Shown: one piece after another, positions 15,928 to 25,539 of the stretch
Layout of the letters: the number at the start of each line of letters is the position of its first letter
Numbering within the stretch: the first letter of the stretch is position 1
Assembly: GCA_026417115.1 (NCBI GenBank)
Contig: JAOADW010000020.1
Location: forward strand, 1 to 47,571
Length of the DNA stretch: 47,571 bases
From: Rhodocyclaceae bacterium
Lineage (GTDB): Bacteria; Pseudomonadota; Gammaproteobacteria; Burkholderiales; Rhodocyclaceae
Direction of reading: 5' to 3'
Translations under genes and position numbers: made by a program
The notes under the pieces: generated by a model
The model's database searches: none
Seen by the model: only the letters and a program-made list of their open reading frames with translations
What the model was told of the DNA's origin: nothing

Positions 15928-17544
15928 ATGACGCAATCGTCCCTCCCCCCCCTTATTGCCTCCGATGCGCTGCTTGCGCTCCAACGCGAGTGGCAAGCCA
16001 AACACGCCGAGCTCTGGCGCGCCATGTTGTTCCGTGCGAAGGACGCCCCTGCGCCGACTCTCGTCGAGCCGCCCCCCAATGACCGACGCTTCGCTCACCC
16101 CTCCTGGGGCGAAAGCCCCCTCTTCGATTATCTGCGGCAGGCCTATCTTCTCAATGCACAGTATCTGATGAAGATGGCGTCCGCTGCACCGGCGCCAAAC
16201 GAGAAGGCGAAAAAACGCCTCGAATTCGCCACGCGCCAACTCATCGACGCGATCGCACCTTCCAACTTCGCCGCCACCAACCCGGAATTCATTGCCAAAG
16301 CGCTCGCCACCCAAGGCGAGAGCATTCGTCAGGGCATCCAAAACCTAATCGCGGACCTCGCCAAGGGGCGCATCACGATGAGCGATGAATCTGCCTTCGA
16401 GGTCGGCCGCAACCTCGCTGTCACGCCGGGCGCCGTCGTCTTCGAAAACGCCTTGATCCAGCTCATCCAATATGCACCGCTCACCGAAGAGGTGGCCAAG
16501 CGCCCCTTGTTGATCGTGCCGCCCTGCATCAACAAGTTCTACATCCTCGACCTCCAGCCGGAGAACTCCTTCGTGCGCTATGCGCTCACGCAAGGCCATA
16601 CGGTATTCATGATTTCCTGGCGCAACCCGAACGCCGAGCTTGGACACCTGACCTGGGACGATTACCTCGAGCAGGGGCCGCTTGCCGCTTTCGACGTCGT
16701 CCGCGAGATCGCCAAGACCGACCAGATCAACGCGCTCGGCTTCTGCGTCGGCGGCACGTTGCTCGCCAGCGCACTCGCCGTGGCCAAGGCGCGCGGCGAT
16801 GATGTCGCGGCTTCGCTCACGCTGCTGACCACCTTCCTCGATTTTTCCGACACCGGCGAAATCGGTTTGCTCGTGGACGAAGAAACGGTTGCGGCCCGCG
16901 AAGCGACCATCGGCAAAGGCGGATTGCTCACGGCCAAGGAACTTTCCGCCACCTTTTCGATGCTGCGCGCCAATGACCTGATCTGGCCTTACGTGGTCGG
17001 CAACTATCTGAAAGGCGAGACGCCGCCTGCTTTCGACTTGCTCTACTGGAACGCCGACTCGACCAATCTGCCAGGACCGTTTTCCGCCTGGTATTTGCGC
17101 CATCTCTACCTCGAGAATAGCCTACGCACGCCCAACAAACTCGCAATGTGCGGCGTACGGGTCGATCTCTCTCGCCTCCAAGCTCCTGCCTTCATCCTGG
17201 CCACACGCGAAGACCACATCGTGCCCTGGCGTTCGGCCTATCTGAGCCGACACGTGCTCGGCGGAAACACCACCTTCGTGCTCGGAGCCTCCGGACATAT
17301 TGCCGGCGTCATCAACCCCCCGGCGAAGAACAAGCGCAGCCACTGGATCAACGAAGCCATGGAAAACGATGCCGACGCTTGGCTTGCCGGCGCCCAAGAG
17401 ATTCCAGGCAGTTGGTGGCCGCGCTGGAGCGCGTGGCTTGCGCAGCATGCGGGGGGCAAGACGCGCGCGCGCACGCGTCTGGGCGCCAAGAAATATCCGC
17501 CGTCCGAGCCCGCGCCGGGCCGTTATGTAAAAGAAAGGGCGTAA
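15928..17544 (+). CDS. phaC: Class I poly(3-hydroxyalkanoate) synthase PhaC
   Basis: A 538-residue enzyme that polymerises (R)-3-hydroxyacyl-CoA into storage granules. The alpha/beta-hydrolase domain has the lipase-like box GFCVGG with nucleophile Cys273, the catalytic Asp429 in ATREDHIVPW and His457 in GASGHIAGVINPP. The N-terminal 90 residues are the granule/dimerisation region. No phaE or phaR-type second synthase subunit is adjacent, so class I is likely. The ribosome site before ATG 15928 is weak. phaB and phaR follow on the same strand; no beta-ketothiolase (phaA) is in the window. Confidence 0.95.
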   Translation: MTQSSLPPLIASDALLALQREWQAKHAELWRAMLFRAKDAPAPTLVEPPPNDRRFAHPSWGESPLFDYLRQAYLLNAQYLMKMASAAPAPNEKAKKRLEFATRQLIDAIAPSNFAATNPEFIAKALATQGESIRQGIQNLIADLAKGRITMSDESAFEVGRNLAVTPGAVVFENALIQLIQYAPLTEEVAKRPLLIVPPCINKFYILDLQPENSFVRYALTQGHTVFMISWRNPNAELGHLTWDDYLEQGPLAAFDVVREIAKTDQINALGFCVGGTLLASALAVAKARGDDVAASLTLLTTFLDFSDTGEIGLLVDEETVAAREATIGKGGLLTAKELSATFSMLRANDLIWPYVVGNYLKGETPPAFDLLYWNADSTNLPGPFSAWYLRHLYLENSLRTPNKLAMCGVRVDLSRLQAPAFILATREDHIVPWRSAYLSRHVLGGNTTFVLGASGHIAGVINPPAKNKRSHWINEAMENDADAWLAGAQEIPGSWWPRWSAWLAQHAGGKTRARTRLGAKKYPPSEPAPGRYVKERA

Positions 17545-17606
17545 GGCGCAATCGTTTTTTTGCCAGCAACACCACTACCATCGATGACAAGAGAAAGGAA
17601 GCAACG

Positions 17607-18350
17607 ATGACACAACGAGTCGCATTCGTCACTGGCGCCATGGGGGGGCTGGGAACCGCCATCTGCCAGGCTTTCGCACGGGATGGCCACAAAGTGGTGG
17701 CCGCCTACCACCCGCAGTACGATGACAAAGACAAGTGGCTCGCGGAAATGAAGGAAGCAGGGTTTGCGGACTTCGTTTGCGTCGCCGGCGACGTCGCCAA
17801 CTGGGACGACTGCGTGCGTATGGCCGCTGAAGCCGAAGCGCAGGCCGGCCCCATCGACATCCTCGTCAATAACGCCGGCATCACCCGCGACCGCATGTTC
17901 GCCAAGATGGACAAGGCGCAATGGGACGCCGTCATCGACACGAACCTTACCTCGCTTTTCAACGTCACCAAGCAGTTCGCCTCGAAGATGGCCGAGCGCG
18001 GCTGGGGCCGCATCATCAACATCTCGTCGGTCAATGGCGTCAAAGGGCAAGCCGGCCAAACCAACTATTCCGCAGCCAAGGCGGGCGTCATCGGATTCAC
18101 CAAGGCGCTCGCCCAGGAGCTCGCGACCAAGGGGGTCACCGTCAATGCCATTGCGCCGGGCTATGTCGCCACCAAGATGGTGATGGCCATCCGTGAGGAC
18201 ATCCTCAAAAGCATCATCGAGACGATCCCGATGAAACGGCTGGCCAAGCCCGAAGAGATCGCCGCCGCGTGTTCCTATCTCGCCTCCGACCTCGCCGGCT
18301 ACATGACTGGCGCGACGCTCAATATCAACGGCGGCTTGCATTTCCAATAA
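17607..18350 (+). CDS. phaB: Acetoacetyl-CoA reductase PhaB
   Basis: A 247-residue short-chain dehydrogenase that makes (R)-3-hydroxybutyryl-CoA for PhaC using NADPH. It has the cofactor motif TGAMGGLGTAI, the structural motif NNAGITRD, Ser in ISSVNGVKGQ and the catalytic Tyr/Lys in NYSAAKAG. The C-terminus IPMKRLAKPEEIA, then NINGGLHFQ, matches PhaB proteins. AAGGA at 17596-17600 and the expected N-terminus MTQRVAFVTG fix the start at 17607, inside a longer open frame. Confidence 0.95.
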   Translation: MTQRVAFVTGAMGGLGTAICQAFARDGHKVVAAYHPQYDDKDKWLAEMKEAGFADFVCVAGDVANWDDCVRMAAEAEAQAGPIDILVNNAGITRDRMFAKMDKAQWDAVIDTNLTSLFNVTKQFASKMAERGWGRIINISSVNGVKGQAGQTNYSAAKAGVIGFTKALAQELATKGVTVNAIAPGYVATKMVMAIREDILKSIIETIPMKRLAKPEEIAAACSYLASDLAGYMTGATLNINGGLHFQ

Positions 18351-18358
18351 ACTCCATG

Positions 18359-18378
18359 GCGCCGGCAAATGCCGGCGC
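18359..18378. repeat. Hairpin between phaB and phaR
   Basis: GCGCCGGCA (18359-18367) and TGCCGGCGC (18370-18378) are perfect 9-bp arms with a two-base centre. With no following T-tract it may act as an RNA stabiliser or partial attenuator between phaB and phaR. Confidence 0.55.
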
Positions 18379-18397
18379 TTGCCAGGGAGGAAAGGCC

Positions 18398-18964
18398 ATG
18401 CCCGAGGACTCCGTCCGACTGATCAAGAAATATCCGAACCGACGGCTCTACGATACACGTACGAGCAGCTACGTCACGCTCGCCGAAGTCAAAGAGCTCG
18501 TGCTCAAGCATGAAGAATTCCGCGTCGTCGACGCCAAGACCGGCGAAGACCTCACGCGCAACATCTTGCTGCAGATCATCCTCGAAGAAGAAGGCGGCGG
18601 CGCGCCGATGTTCTCCTCCGATCTCTTGGCCCAAATGATCCGTTTCTATGGCGACGCCATGCAGGGCATGCTCGGCCAGTATCTGGAAAACAACATCAAG
18701 GCGTTCGCAGAAATGCAGAAAAGGCTCGAGGAACAGGCCAAGCAGCTCGGCCAACAACCCTTCTTTCCGAAAGACATGTGGGCGCAGTTTTTGCATTTCC
18801 AAGGGCCTGCCCTGCAGCAAATGATGGCCGCTTTCGTCGAGCAAAGCCAAAAAATGTTCCAGCAGATGCAAGAGCAGATCCAGGCCCAGACCCAGAAAAT
18901 GTTCGCCGCATTCGGCGCGCCGCCCTCGATGGGCAAGACCCCCAAAGGTCACGAAAAGAAATAA
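18398..18964 (+). CDS. phaR: PHA synthesis regulator PhaR
   Basis: A 188-residue repressor that senses PHA granules and controls phasin and pha genes. The N-terminal DNA-binding domain (PF07879) contains [20 protein letters not shown] and the following PHB-accumulation domain LLQIILEEE. The C-terminal half is rich in Gln and Met ([15 protein letters not shown]), probably a coiled coil that binds granules. GGGAGG at 18385-18390 supports ATG 18398. Its stop is one base before the GTG of rimO. Confidence 0.93.
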   Translation: MPEDSVRLIKKYPNRRLYDTRTSSYVTLAEVKELVLKHEEFRVVDAKTGEDLTRNILLQIILEEEGGGAPMFSSDLLAQMIRFYGDAMQGMLGQYLENNIKAFAEMQKRLEEQAKQLGQQPFFPKDMWAQFLHFQGPALQQMMAAFVEQSQKMFQQMQEQIQAQTQKMFAAFGAPPSMGKTPKGHEKK

Positions 18965-18965
18965 C

Positions 18966-20288
18966 GTGAGCGCCCGCCGGAAAACGCCGCGCATCGGTTT
19001 CGTCTCGCTGGGCTGCCCCAAGGCCGCGGCGGACGCCGAGCTGATCCTGACGCGCCTGCGCGCCGAAGGCTACGAGTTTTCCCCCAGCTATCGCGGCGCC
19101 GATCTCGTGATCGTCAACACCTGCGGCTTCATCGACGCCGCCATCGAGGAATCGCTCGCCGCCATTGGCGAGGCGCTCGATGAAAATGGCAAAGTCATCG
19201 TCACGGGCTGCCTCGGCGCGCGGCCTGAAACGATCCGAGAAAGACACCCGCATGTTCTCGCGATTGCCGGGCCGCACGCGCTCGAAGAAGTGATGTCGCT
19301 CGTCCATGCGCATGCGCCCAAGCCTCACGACCCGTTCGAGGATCTCGTGCCGCCCCAAGGATTGCGCCTCACGCCCAGCCATTATGCCTATCTGAAGATC
19401 GCCGAAGGTTGCAACCATCGCTGCAGCTTCTGCATCATCCCCTCGCTGCGCGGGCCTCTCGCCTCGCGTCCCTTGGCCGAGGTCGTCAAAGAAGCCGAGA
19501 CTTTGGTCAAGGCTGGCGTCAAAGAGCTGATCTTGATCGCGCAAGACACGGCCGCCTATGGCATGGATCTCAAGCACCGCACGGGCTTTCTCCACGGTCG
19601 TCCCGTCAAGACCCGGCTCTATGAGCTCTGCAAGGAGCTCGGCAGCTTGGGAGTCTGGATTCGCCTGCACTATGTGTATCCCTATTCCCACGTCGATGAT
19701 CTTCTGCCTCTGATGGCAGAAGGCAAATTGCTGCCCTATCTCGATGTTCCTTTCCAGCACGCAAGCCCCCGCATCCTGCGCGCCATGAAAAGGCCTGGCG
19801 ACGTCGAGCGCGTGCTGGAGCGCATCGCAGGTTGGCGCAAGGCGGTGCCGAATCTGACCATACGTTCGACCTTCATCACCGGTTTCCCCGGCGAGACGGA
19901 GAGCGACTTCGAAGAGCTGCTCGATTTTTTGGACGAAGCGCGCCTCGATCGTGTCGGCGCATTCGCTTACTCGGCGGTCGCCGGCGCTGCGGCGAACGAG
20001 CTGCCTGGCATGCTGCCCGAAGCCGTGCGGGAAGAACGCAAGGCGCGTCTTTTGCGCCACCAAGAAGAGATTTCGCTTGCGCGCCTGAGCGCCCTCATCG
20101 GTCAGACCATGACCGTGCTCGTCGACGAATGTGACGAGGAGGGCGCGATCGCGCGCACGATGGGCGATGCGCCGGACGTCGATGGCGTGGTCTATGTCCA
20201 AGACGGCCAGGATTTGCGCCCTGGCGAATTCGTCGAAGTCGAGATCACCGACTGCGACGTCCATGACCTCTACGCGCGCTGCAGATGA
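18966..20288 (+). CDS. rimO: Ribosomal protein S12 methylthiotransferase RimO
   Basis: A 440-residue radical-SAM enzyme that methylthiolates an aspartate of ribosomal protein S12. An UPF0004 domain with cluster cysteines ([24 protein letters not shown]) is followed by the radical SAM motif [12 protein letters not shown] and a C-terminal TRAM domain. The motif [10 protein letters not shown] deviates from the usual GCPKNLVDSE. The start is GTG 18966; no ATG is close. It overlaps the next gene by four bases. Confidence 0.93.
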   Translation: MSARRKTPRIGFVSLGCPKAAADAELILTRLRAEGYEFSPSYRGADLVIVNTCGFIDAAIEESLAAIGEALDENGKVIVTGCLGARPETIRERHPHVLAIAGPHALEEVMSLVHAHAPKPHDPFEDLVPPQGLRLTPSHYAYLKIAEGCNHRCSFCIIPSLRGPLASRPLAEVVKEAETLVKAGVKELILIAQDTAAYGMDLKHRTGFLHGRPVKTRLYELCKELGSLGVWIRLHYVYPYSHVDDLLPLMAEGKLLPYLDVPFQHASPRILRAMKRPGDVERVLERIAGWRKAVPNLTIRSTFITGFPGETESDFEELLDFLDEARLDRVGAFAYSAVAGAAANELPGMLPEAVREERKARLLRHQEEISLARLSALIGQTMTVLVDECDEEGAIARTMGDAPDVDGVVYVQDGQDLRPGEFVEVEITDCDVHDLYARCR

Positions 20289-21142
20289 AAGCCAAGCTTG
20301 GACTCGTGCTCGGCAGCGGCGCCGCGCGCGGATGGGCGCACATCGGCGCGATTCGAGCGCTTGAAGAAGCGGGCATCGTGCCCGACCTCATCGTCGGCTG
20401 CTCGATCGGAGCGTTCGTCGGCGCAGCCTATGCCGATGGTCAGCTCGACCGGCTCGAGCAATGGGTGACGAATTTGACCTGGCGCGACGTGCTGGGCTTC
20501 CTCGACGTCACGCTCTCCGGCGGCCTGATCAAAGGAGAGAAGCTGATCGAATTCTTCGAGCGCCATTTCACCGACGTCGCGATCGAAGAGCTGCCCAAGC
20601 CCTTCGCCTGTGTCGCCACGGACCTCGAAAACGGCCGTGAAATCTGGTTGCGCGAAGGCTCCACCGCAGCTGCCGTCCGCGCTTCGATCGCGCTGCCGGG
20701 CCTTTTTGCTCCCGTGGAGCGCGAAGGCAGGCTCCTCGTCGATGGCGGTCTCGTCAATCCAGTGCCCGTTTCTCTCGCCCGTGCGATGGGCGCCGAGATC
20801 GTGATCGCCGTCGATCTTTCCGCCGACATCGTGGGACGCGCCCTGCGTGGCAAGAGCGGCGCCGCATCGAGCGGCTGGACGCAAAGGCTACTCACCACGA
20901 TCGGGCTTTCCGATGGCGTGAAGCTGCCTCCCGTCACTTCGGTGCTCGCCACCGCCGTGCATATCATGCAAACGCGCATTGCCCGCAGCCGCCTGGCGGG
21001 CGAGCCTGCCGACGTGCTTTTGCAACCCCGGCTCGCGCGGCTGGCGCTCATGGATTATCACCGCGCCGAAGAGGCGATCGCCGAAGGGCGCGCCGCCGTG
21101 CGCCGCATGCTGCCTGCCATCGAACATGCGCTCTCGCTCTGA
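20285..21142 (+). CDS. Patatin-like phospholipase/esterase (RssA family)
   Basis: A 285-residue cytoplasmic serine hydrolase of the bacterial patatin family. The oxyanion motif [14 protein letters not shown], the nucleophile elbow GCSIGAF and the catalytic [13 protein letters not shown] are all present, so the Ser/Asp dyad is intact. The substrate is unknown; lipid esters are the general family substrate. It overlaps both neighbours (ATGA with rimO; 17 bases with the dehydrogenase). Confidence 0.88.
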   Translation: MKAKLGLVLGSGAARGWAHIGAIRALEEAGIVPDLIVGCSIGAFVGAAYADGQLDRLEQWVTNLTWRDVLGFLDVTLSGGLIKGEKLIEFFERHFTDVAIEELPKPFACVATDLENGREIWLREGSTAAAVRASIALPGLFAPVEREGRLLVDGGLVNPVPVSLARAMGAEIVIAVDLSADIVGRALRGKSGAASSGWTQRLLTTIGLSDGVKLPPVTSVLATAVHIMQTRIARSRLAGEPADVLLQPRLARLALMDYHRAEEAIAEGRAAVRRMLPAIEHALSL

Positions 21143-22532
21143 TTTCATCGCCGAACTTTCCCGCCTCGTGGGCGCGGCACACGTCCTGACCCAGCCGGCG
21201 GATCTCTCGCCCTATTGCACCGATTGGCGCGGACGATACCACGGCGAGGCGCTCGCCGTGGTCCGCCCGGCCAACACCCAGGAAGTCGCCGCCGTCGTCG
21301 CCGCTTGTCACCGCGCCGGCATCGCCATCGTGCCCCAAGGCGGCAACACCGGCCTCGTCGGCGGCGCCACGCCCATCGGTGGCGAAGTCGTGCTCAGTCT
21401 TACGCGCCTGAATCGCATTCGCGCCATCGACGCAGCGAACCATACCCTGATCGCCGAAGCAGGCTGTACGCTCAAGCAGGTGCAAGAGGCTGCCGCGCAA
21501 GCGGGCCGGCTTTTCCCATTGTCCTTGGCCTCAGAAGGCACCGCCACCATCGGCGGCAATCTCGCCACCAATGCCGGCGGCGTGCAAGTGCTGCGCTATG
21601 GCAACGCGCGAGAACTGTGCCTAGGCCTTGAAGTGGTGCTGCCCGACGGCCGCATCTGGAATGGCCTCAAAGGCTTGCGCAAGGACAATACGGGCTACGA
21701 CCTCAAACACCTCTTCATCGGCGCAGAAGGCACCCTGGGCGTCATCACCGCTGCCGTCTTGAAGCTTTTCGCTCCGCCGCGCAGCCAAGCAACTGCCTGG
21801 GTCGCCGTGCCCTCGCCAGCCGCCGCGGTGGCCCTGCTCACCCGCCTGCGCGAAGCGATTGGAGGGCGCATCACGGCCTTCGAACTCATCGGTCAGCCTG
21901 CGCTCGAGCTCGTGCTCAAGCACATCCCTGGCAGTCGCGCACCCTTTTCCACGCCTTCCCCGTGGCACGTCCTCGTCGAGCTTTCCGACACCCTCGCCAC
22001 CGATCTCGCAACGCCACTTGCACACACGCTCACCACCGCTTGTGAAGCCGGCGAGGCGCTCGACGTCGTATTGGCGCAAAACGCCCGTCAGTCCCAGGCC
22101 CTCTGGAGTCTGCGCGAGAACATTTCCGAGGCGCAAAAAATCGAAGGCTTCTCGATCAAGCACGACATCTCGCTACCCGTCTCAGCGCTCCCCGCGTTTC
22201 TTGCCGCCTGCGATGCCGCCCTGAAGCAAGCGTTTCCAGGCGTGCGCATCGTCTGCTTCGGACATCTCGGCGATGGCAATCTCCATTACAACCAGTCGAT
22301 GGAACACGCGCACGACAACGCGGAATTGATGGCTGCCCAGCCCCGCGTCAACCGCCTCGTGCATGACCACGTCGCGCGCTTCTGCGGCTCGATTTCCGCC
22401 GAGCATGGTCTTGGGCAGCTCAAGCGCACCGAAATCCTGCGCTACAAAGAGGCGGTAGAGATTGAGCTGATGCGCAGAATCAAGAAAGCCCTTGATCCCG
22501 AAGGACTGATGAACCCCGGCAAGGTCGTCTAA
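21126..22532 (+). CDS. FAD-linked 2-hydroxyacid dehydrogenase (D-lactate/D-2-hydroxyglutarate type)
   Basis: A 468-residue flavoprotein of the GlcD/Dld/D2HGDH family. The FAD-binding PCMH domain has PQGGNTGLVGGATP and SEGTATIGGNLATNAGG. The C-terminal cap has the metal and substrate residues HLGDGNLHYN and SAEHGLGQLKR. The best fit is D-2-hydroxyglutarate or D-lactate dehydrogenase passing electrons to a quinone or flavoprotein; the sequence does not decide between them. A longer frame extends upstream into the patatin gene, but ATG 21126 gives the family N-terminus. Confidence 0.85.
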   Translation: MRSRSDFIAELSRLVGAAHVLTQPADLSPYCTDWRGRYHGEALAVVRPANTQEVAAVVAACHRAGIAIVPQGGNTGLVGGATPIGGEVVLSLTRLNRIRAIDAANHTLIAEAGCTLKQVQEAAAQAGRLFPLSLASEGTATIGGNLATNAGGVQVLRYGNARELCLGLEVVLPDGRIWNGLKGLRKDNTGYDLKHLFIGAEGTLGVITAAVLKLFAPPRSQATAWVAVPSPAAAVALLTRLREAIGGRITAFELIGQPALELVLKHIPGSRAPFSTPSPWHVLVELSDTLATDLATPLAHTLTTACEAGEALDVVLAQNARQSQALWSLRENISEAQKIEGFSIKHDISLPVSALPAFLAACDAALKQAFPGVRIVCFGHLGDGNLHYNQSMEHAHDNAELMAAQPRVNRLVHDHVARFCGSISAEHGLGQLKRTEILRYKEAVEIELMRRIKKALDPEGLMNPGKVV

Positions 22533-22783
22533 GCGACCAGGACGATCGCATACGCATAATTCATAAACGCTGGGCAAAAATCTTCGCAGCCAAGCAACGA
22601 TCGGCAGTCGTGGCCATGATCGAATCGAGGCTACTTTCGGTTCGTCCTTGCCTCGTCGTCAAGACAAGCTCTTCTCTAAGCGCAGCCTTCGCTTCCGCCG
22701 CAAAACCGCAAAGCGCCTGCGCGATCTTCGCGCTTCTTTGCTGGCCTACCCCTCGGGGGTCAATGCGATTGCTTTGAACGCGC
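22533..22783. other. Intergenic region before the tRNA promoter
   Basis: No convincing gene is seen. A minus-strand open frame ending at 22561 gives a cysteine- and arginine-rich peptide with no recognisable domain, and it overlaps the tRNA promoter and tRNA-Ala. Confidence 0.5.
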
Positions 22784-22811
22784 TTTACACATTCGCGAAA
22801 AACGCTATAAT
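22784..22811 (+). promoter_or_regulatory. Sigma-70 promoter of tRNA-Ala/tRNA-Glu
   Basis: TTTACA (22784-22789) and a perfect TATAAT (22806-22811) are 16 bases apart. Transcription would start about 22818, just before tRNA-Ala at 22825. Confidence 0.85.
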
Positions 22812-22824
22812 GCGCGTCTCTTTC

Positions 22825-22900
<76 letters not shown>

Positions 22901-22909
22901 CGAGACGAC

Positions 22910-22985
22910 GTCCCTATCGTCTAGAGGCCTAGGACATCACCCTTTCACGGTGAGAACCGGGGTTCGAATCCCCGTGGGGACGCCA
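22910..22985 (+). tRNA. tRNA-Glu (anticodon TTC)
   Basis: A 76-base cloverleaf: acceptor GTCCCTA/TGGGGAC, anticodon stem CACCC/GGGTG-type pairing around CTTTCAC (anticodon TTC), T-arm CGGGGTTCGAATCCCCG, ending GCCA. It is nine bases after tRNA-Ala and probably shares its transcript. Confidence 0.97.
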
Positions 22986-23133
22986 GCCGACAAAGCGCCC
23001 GCTCGAAGGCGACACACAGTCTGGCCATGCCGTCGTTCCGCGAGGTGGGCATGCAGGCCACCTCATCGCTCCGCACCCCGCCGCCTTTTCATCCCTTGCG
23101 CACGACTCGCCCTCAAAGGGTTCCATACGTCAT

Positions 23134-23186
23134 AAAAAAAGCCCCATCGCCTGCGCATGTCCGAAGAATGCGTGATGCGAAGGGGC
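23134..23186 (-). terminator. Rho-independent terminator of the cytochrome b/octahaem operon
   Basis: On the minus strand GCCCC-T-TCGC (23186-23177) pairs with GCGA-TGGGGC (23150-23141), with one mismatch and further GCAT/ATGC pairing inside. Seven T residues follow (23140-23134). It lies about 45 bases past the cytochrome b stop. Confidence 0.7.
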
Positions 23187-23189
23187 GAT

Positions 23190-23220
23190 CGCTTGGGTTG
23201 GCGAGTCACTCGCCCAAGCG
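23190..23220. repeat. Long inverted repeat downstream of cytochrome b
   Basis: CGCTTGGG (23190-23197) pairs with CCCAAGCG (23213-23220). An inner dyad GGCGAGT-C-ACTCGCC shares some of the same bases, so two alternative stems are possible. There is no T-tract. It may be an RNA-stabilising 3' hairpin or a pause site before the terminator at 23134-23186. Confidence 0.6.
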
Positions 23221-23228
23221 CGGCGTCC

Positions 23229-23825
23229 TCAATGCACCTCTTCCCAGCCCGTGATCATCGCCTTCAAGTGGGAGAAGACGGTCACACCGGTCGTGATCAG
23301 ATACACATGCACGATCAAGAAGACCAACATGAGAAACGCCCCGATCACGTGCCCTGTCGCCACCCAAGAGAGATCGAGACTCGACAAGCCCCAATGTTCC
23401 CACTGGTCATAGAACAGATAAAGCCAGCCCGTGATCCAGATCAAGGGGCTCACGATCACGAGGATGAACAGATAGGCCAACCGCTGCAAGGGATTGTGCT
23501 TGCGCAGCGTGGTTTGCCGGAAGGGGTGAGGCGCGTTCTTGAAGATGCCCAATAAATAATATTGCAGCATCGCGTCCACCTTTTCCAGCGTGGGGATGTA
23601 TTGTTTCCACTCACCGGTGGTCAGGTGCCAGAAAATCGCGAAGATCCAAAGGCCGACCAAGGTCCAAGCAGCAGTCGTATGGTATTCGACTGCCTTTTCG
23701 AAACCAAAATTCCGATAAGTGCCGTGGATTTCGAAGCCGGTCAGCAACAGGAAGATGATCAGCGCCGCTTGCGACCAATGCCAGAACCGCTCGAACCGCT
23801 TGAAGATATAGATTTTTTCGCTCAT
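23229..23825 (-). CDS. Cytochrome b561-type membrane subunit
   Basis: A 198-residue di-haem b cytochrome of the hydrogenase/thiosulfate-reductase cytochrome b family (PF01292). Four membrane helices lie at about residues 15-32, 50-68, 112-135 and 155-178. Candidate haem-ligating histidines occur in FWHWSQ, EYHTTAAW, IFWHLTTGEW, VATGHVIGA and LIVHVYL. It probably exchanges electrons between the quinone pool and the periplasmic octahaem cytochrome encoded 21 bases upstream on the same strand. Confidence 0.88.
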   Translation of the reverse strand: MSEKIYIFKRFERFWHWSQAALIIFLLLTGFEIHGTYRNFGFEKAVEYHTTAAWTLVGLWIFAIFWHLTTGEWKQYIPTLEKVDAMLQYYLLGIFKNAPHPFRQTTLRKHNPLQRLAYLFILVIVSPLIWITGWLYLFYDQWEHWGLSSLDLSWVATGHVIGAFLMLVFLIVHVYLITTGVTVFSHLKAMITGWEEVH

Positions 23826-23846
23826 GTCACGCTCCTTCGAGATTTC

Positions 23847-25451
23847 TCACTTCTTACGCGAAACGATACGCAGGAGGGCGTGGCCAAGGACACCGAGCAG
23901 AGCCAACAGCGCTAGGGTCCATCCCGCCTTGTCGAGCCATGGCAGCGCATCCCGGCCGGGGAGATAGACGCCTTCGACACCGGCTAAGCGGCCATCCTTG
24001 GCATGGCATTCGGCGCAAGCAAGCGCTTTGTCCTTGGGGGCGACCATGTGGGTAACTGGCCAATACATCTCGGTTTCCACGAAATCGACCTGACCGGAGA
24101 AAGGCGCGCCAGAGGTGCGCATGCCGGTCGCCGCTGCCTTGATCCAATCGAGGTTCTTCCAGTAGCCCGTGTCGTCCTCGCCCGCGGTATGAGGGGTGAT
24201 CAGCGTCTTGTTCACGGGGTCGAAGGGCTGCTTGCCGCGCATGATCTTGAACGGCCAAATCATCGACTTGCCATCGCTCGCCGAGCCGCCGATGCGGTTG
24301 ATCGGCGTCGGCTTGTCGCTTTTCTCGACGGGATCACCAAGCAAGGTATAGGTGATTTCCCCATTGAACCAGCGATATTCGGGCTTGACATTCTCGCCGA
24401 GCACGAAATCGCCTTTATGCGAGGCATAGATCACATGGCCTTTTTCGTCCTTGATTTCGAACTTCTTACCGTCCTTCAGCTTGCCGGCGGTAGACCAATC
24501 CCACACGAGTTTGGTCGGCACGCCTCCGCGAGCGAAAGCAGGGATGTGACAGGTCTGGCATGCCACCTTCTTGGCGTGATGATTGAGCCGTTCGGCGTGC
24601 TTGCTGTCTTCCTTCTTATGGGGCGCATTGCTATGGCAAGCCACGCAGGTCGCGGGGTTGCGGTTTTCTTCCTTGCCCCGTATCAGCGCGCCCTTGTCGT
24701 CTTTCGCCGTGGGTGTATAGCGGCTGCCGGGCACATCATGGCTCGAGGTTTTATGACAGGTCGCGCACGTGAAATCCAAACCCTCGGCGTCCATATGCAC
24801 ATCGATCTCCGCCGTGGGTGCCGCCAGCGAGGAATCCATGTCGCCATGTTTGACGCCATCTCCGCCCCCACCGCGGAAATGGCACGCCCCACAGTTATCC
24901 CGACTCGTCTTGCCGACCTTCTGCGCAACTTTCGTCAAATCGACGGGCTTGATGAATTTGCCCGACCCCGGCGGCAGCTCGAGCGGCTGCCCGACGACTG
25001 GATGGCCCGCAAGTCCAGGCGGCTTTTGATAAGTGCCGGTCGTGTCGTGGCAGACGAGACAATCGACGTTTTCTTCCTTGGTGAAGTCGAAGGTTGCGTC
25101 TTTCCATCCATAACCGACGTGGCAAGCCGTGCAAGCCGGATAGTTGGAAGAGATCGAAATACAGAAATTGTTGAGCACATGCTTCTTGCCCAGCTTTTGG
25201 CCGCTCGCGGGATTGAGAAACTCCCAGGTCCAATGCTTGGTGCGATGCACCTGTTTGGCGGCCTCGGTATGGCAAGAAAGACAGGCTTTCGTGACCTCCG
25301 GGCCAGACTTGAATTCCTGCTGCAATTCCTTGAATTTGCTATGGTCCGCAGTGCTCTTGGCGGAAGCCCCCCAAACGGCCGGCACGTTGGCCGTGAAAAG
25401 CCAAGCAAACGTCAAGATCCCTAACCATCGTGCTGCGGGCTTTCGTTTCAT
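23847..25451 (-). CDS. Octahaem c-type cytochrome, tetrathionate reductase (Otr) family, membrane-anchored
   Basis: A 534-residue protein with an N-terminal signal (residues 1-29) and eight CXXCH sites: CLSCH, CTACH, CLVCH, CGACH, CATCH, CVACH, CQTCH and CAECH. Heme spacing and conserved text (VLNNFCISISSNYPACTACH, MIWPFKIMRGKQPFDP) fit the octahaem tetrathionate reductase family, which reduces tetrathionate in vitro and also nitrite or hydroxylamine. A C-terminal helix (about 508-530, then RKK) anchors it with the haem domain outside. The physiological substrate is not established. The presence of a rhodanese and a YeeE transporter opposite favours a sulfur compound. It is divergently controlled from a promoter with FNR-type boxes. 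Confidence 0.9.
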   Translation of the reverse strand: MKRKPAARWLGILTFAWLFTANVPAVWGASAKSTADHSKFKELQQEFKSGPEVTKACLSCHTEAAKQVHRTKHWTWEFLNPASGQKLGKKHVLNNFCISISSNYPACTACHVGYGWKDATFDFTKEENVDCLVCHDTTGTYQKPPGLAGHPVVGQPLELPPGSGKFIKPVDLTKVAQKVGKTSRDNCGACHFRGGGGDGVKHGDMDSSLAAPTAEIDVHMDAEGLDFTCATCHKTSSHDVPGSRYTPTAKDDKGALIRGKEENRNPATCVACHSNAPHKKEDSKHAERLNHHAKKVACQTCHIPAFARGGVPTKLVWDWSTAGKLKDGKKFEIKDEKGHVIYASHKGDFVLGENVKPEYRWFNGEITYTLLGDPVEKSDKPTPINRIGGSASDGKSMIWPFKIMRGKQPFDPVNKTLITPHTAGEDDTGYWKNLDWIKAAATGMRTSGAPFSGQVDFVETEMYWPVTHMVAPKDKALACAECHAKDGRLAGVEGVYLPGRDALPWLDKAGWTLALLALLGVLGHALLRIVSRKK

Positions 25452-25513
25452 CGCACTCTCTCCCCATGGCTACGAACTTACGCTCAACGATACACCCAAA
25501 AAATTAGCATTTG

Positions 25514-25527
25514 TTGATATAGATCAA
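25514..25527. promoter_or_regulatory. FNR-type box, probably serving the octahaem cytochrome
   Basis: TTGAT-ATAG-ATCAA is a perfect match to the FNR/Anr consensus TTGAT-N4-ATCAA. Its centre is about 70 bases from the octahaem ATG. A minus-strand TATCGT at 25487-25492 lies where a -10 would be if the box is centred at -41.5. Oxygen-limited activation is inferred. Confidence 0.75.
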
Positions 25528-25539
25528 TACTGCATGTCG

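Noticed and set aside
18696-20264. 522-codon minus-strand frame over phaR and rimO
   Set aside because: It is antisense to two clear genes, has no recognisable domain, and reflects high GC at third codon positions.
23042-23064. GAGGTGG/CCACCTC hairpin after tRNA-Glu as a tRNA terminator
   Set aside because: The 9-base loop and absence of a T-tract make it too weak to call.
24003-25424. 473-codon plus-strand frame over the octahaem cytochrome gene
   Set aside because: The opposite strand encodes eight CXXCH motifs and a signal peptide, so this frame is a shadow.
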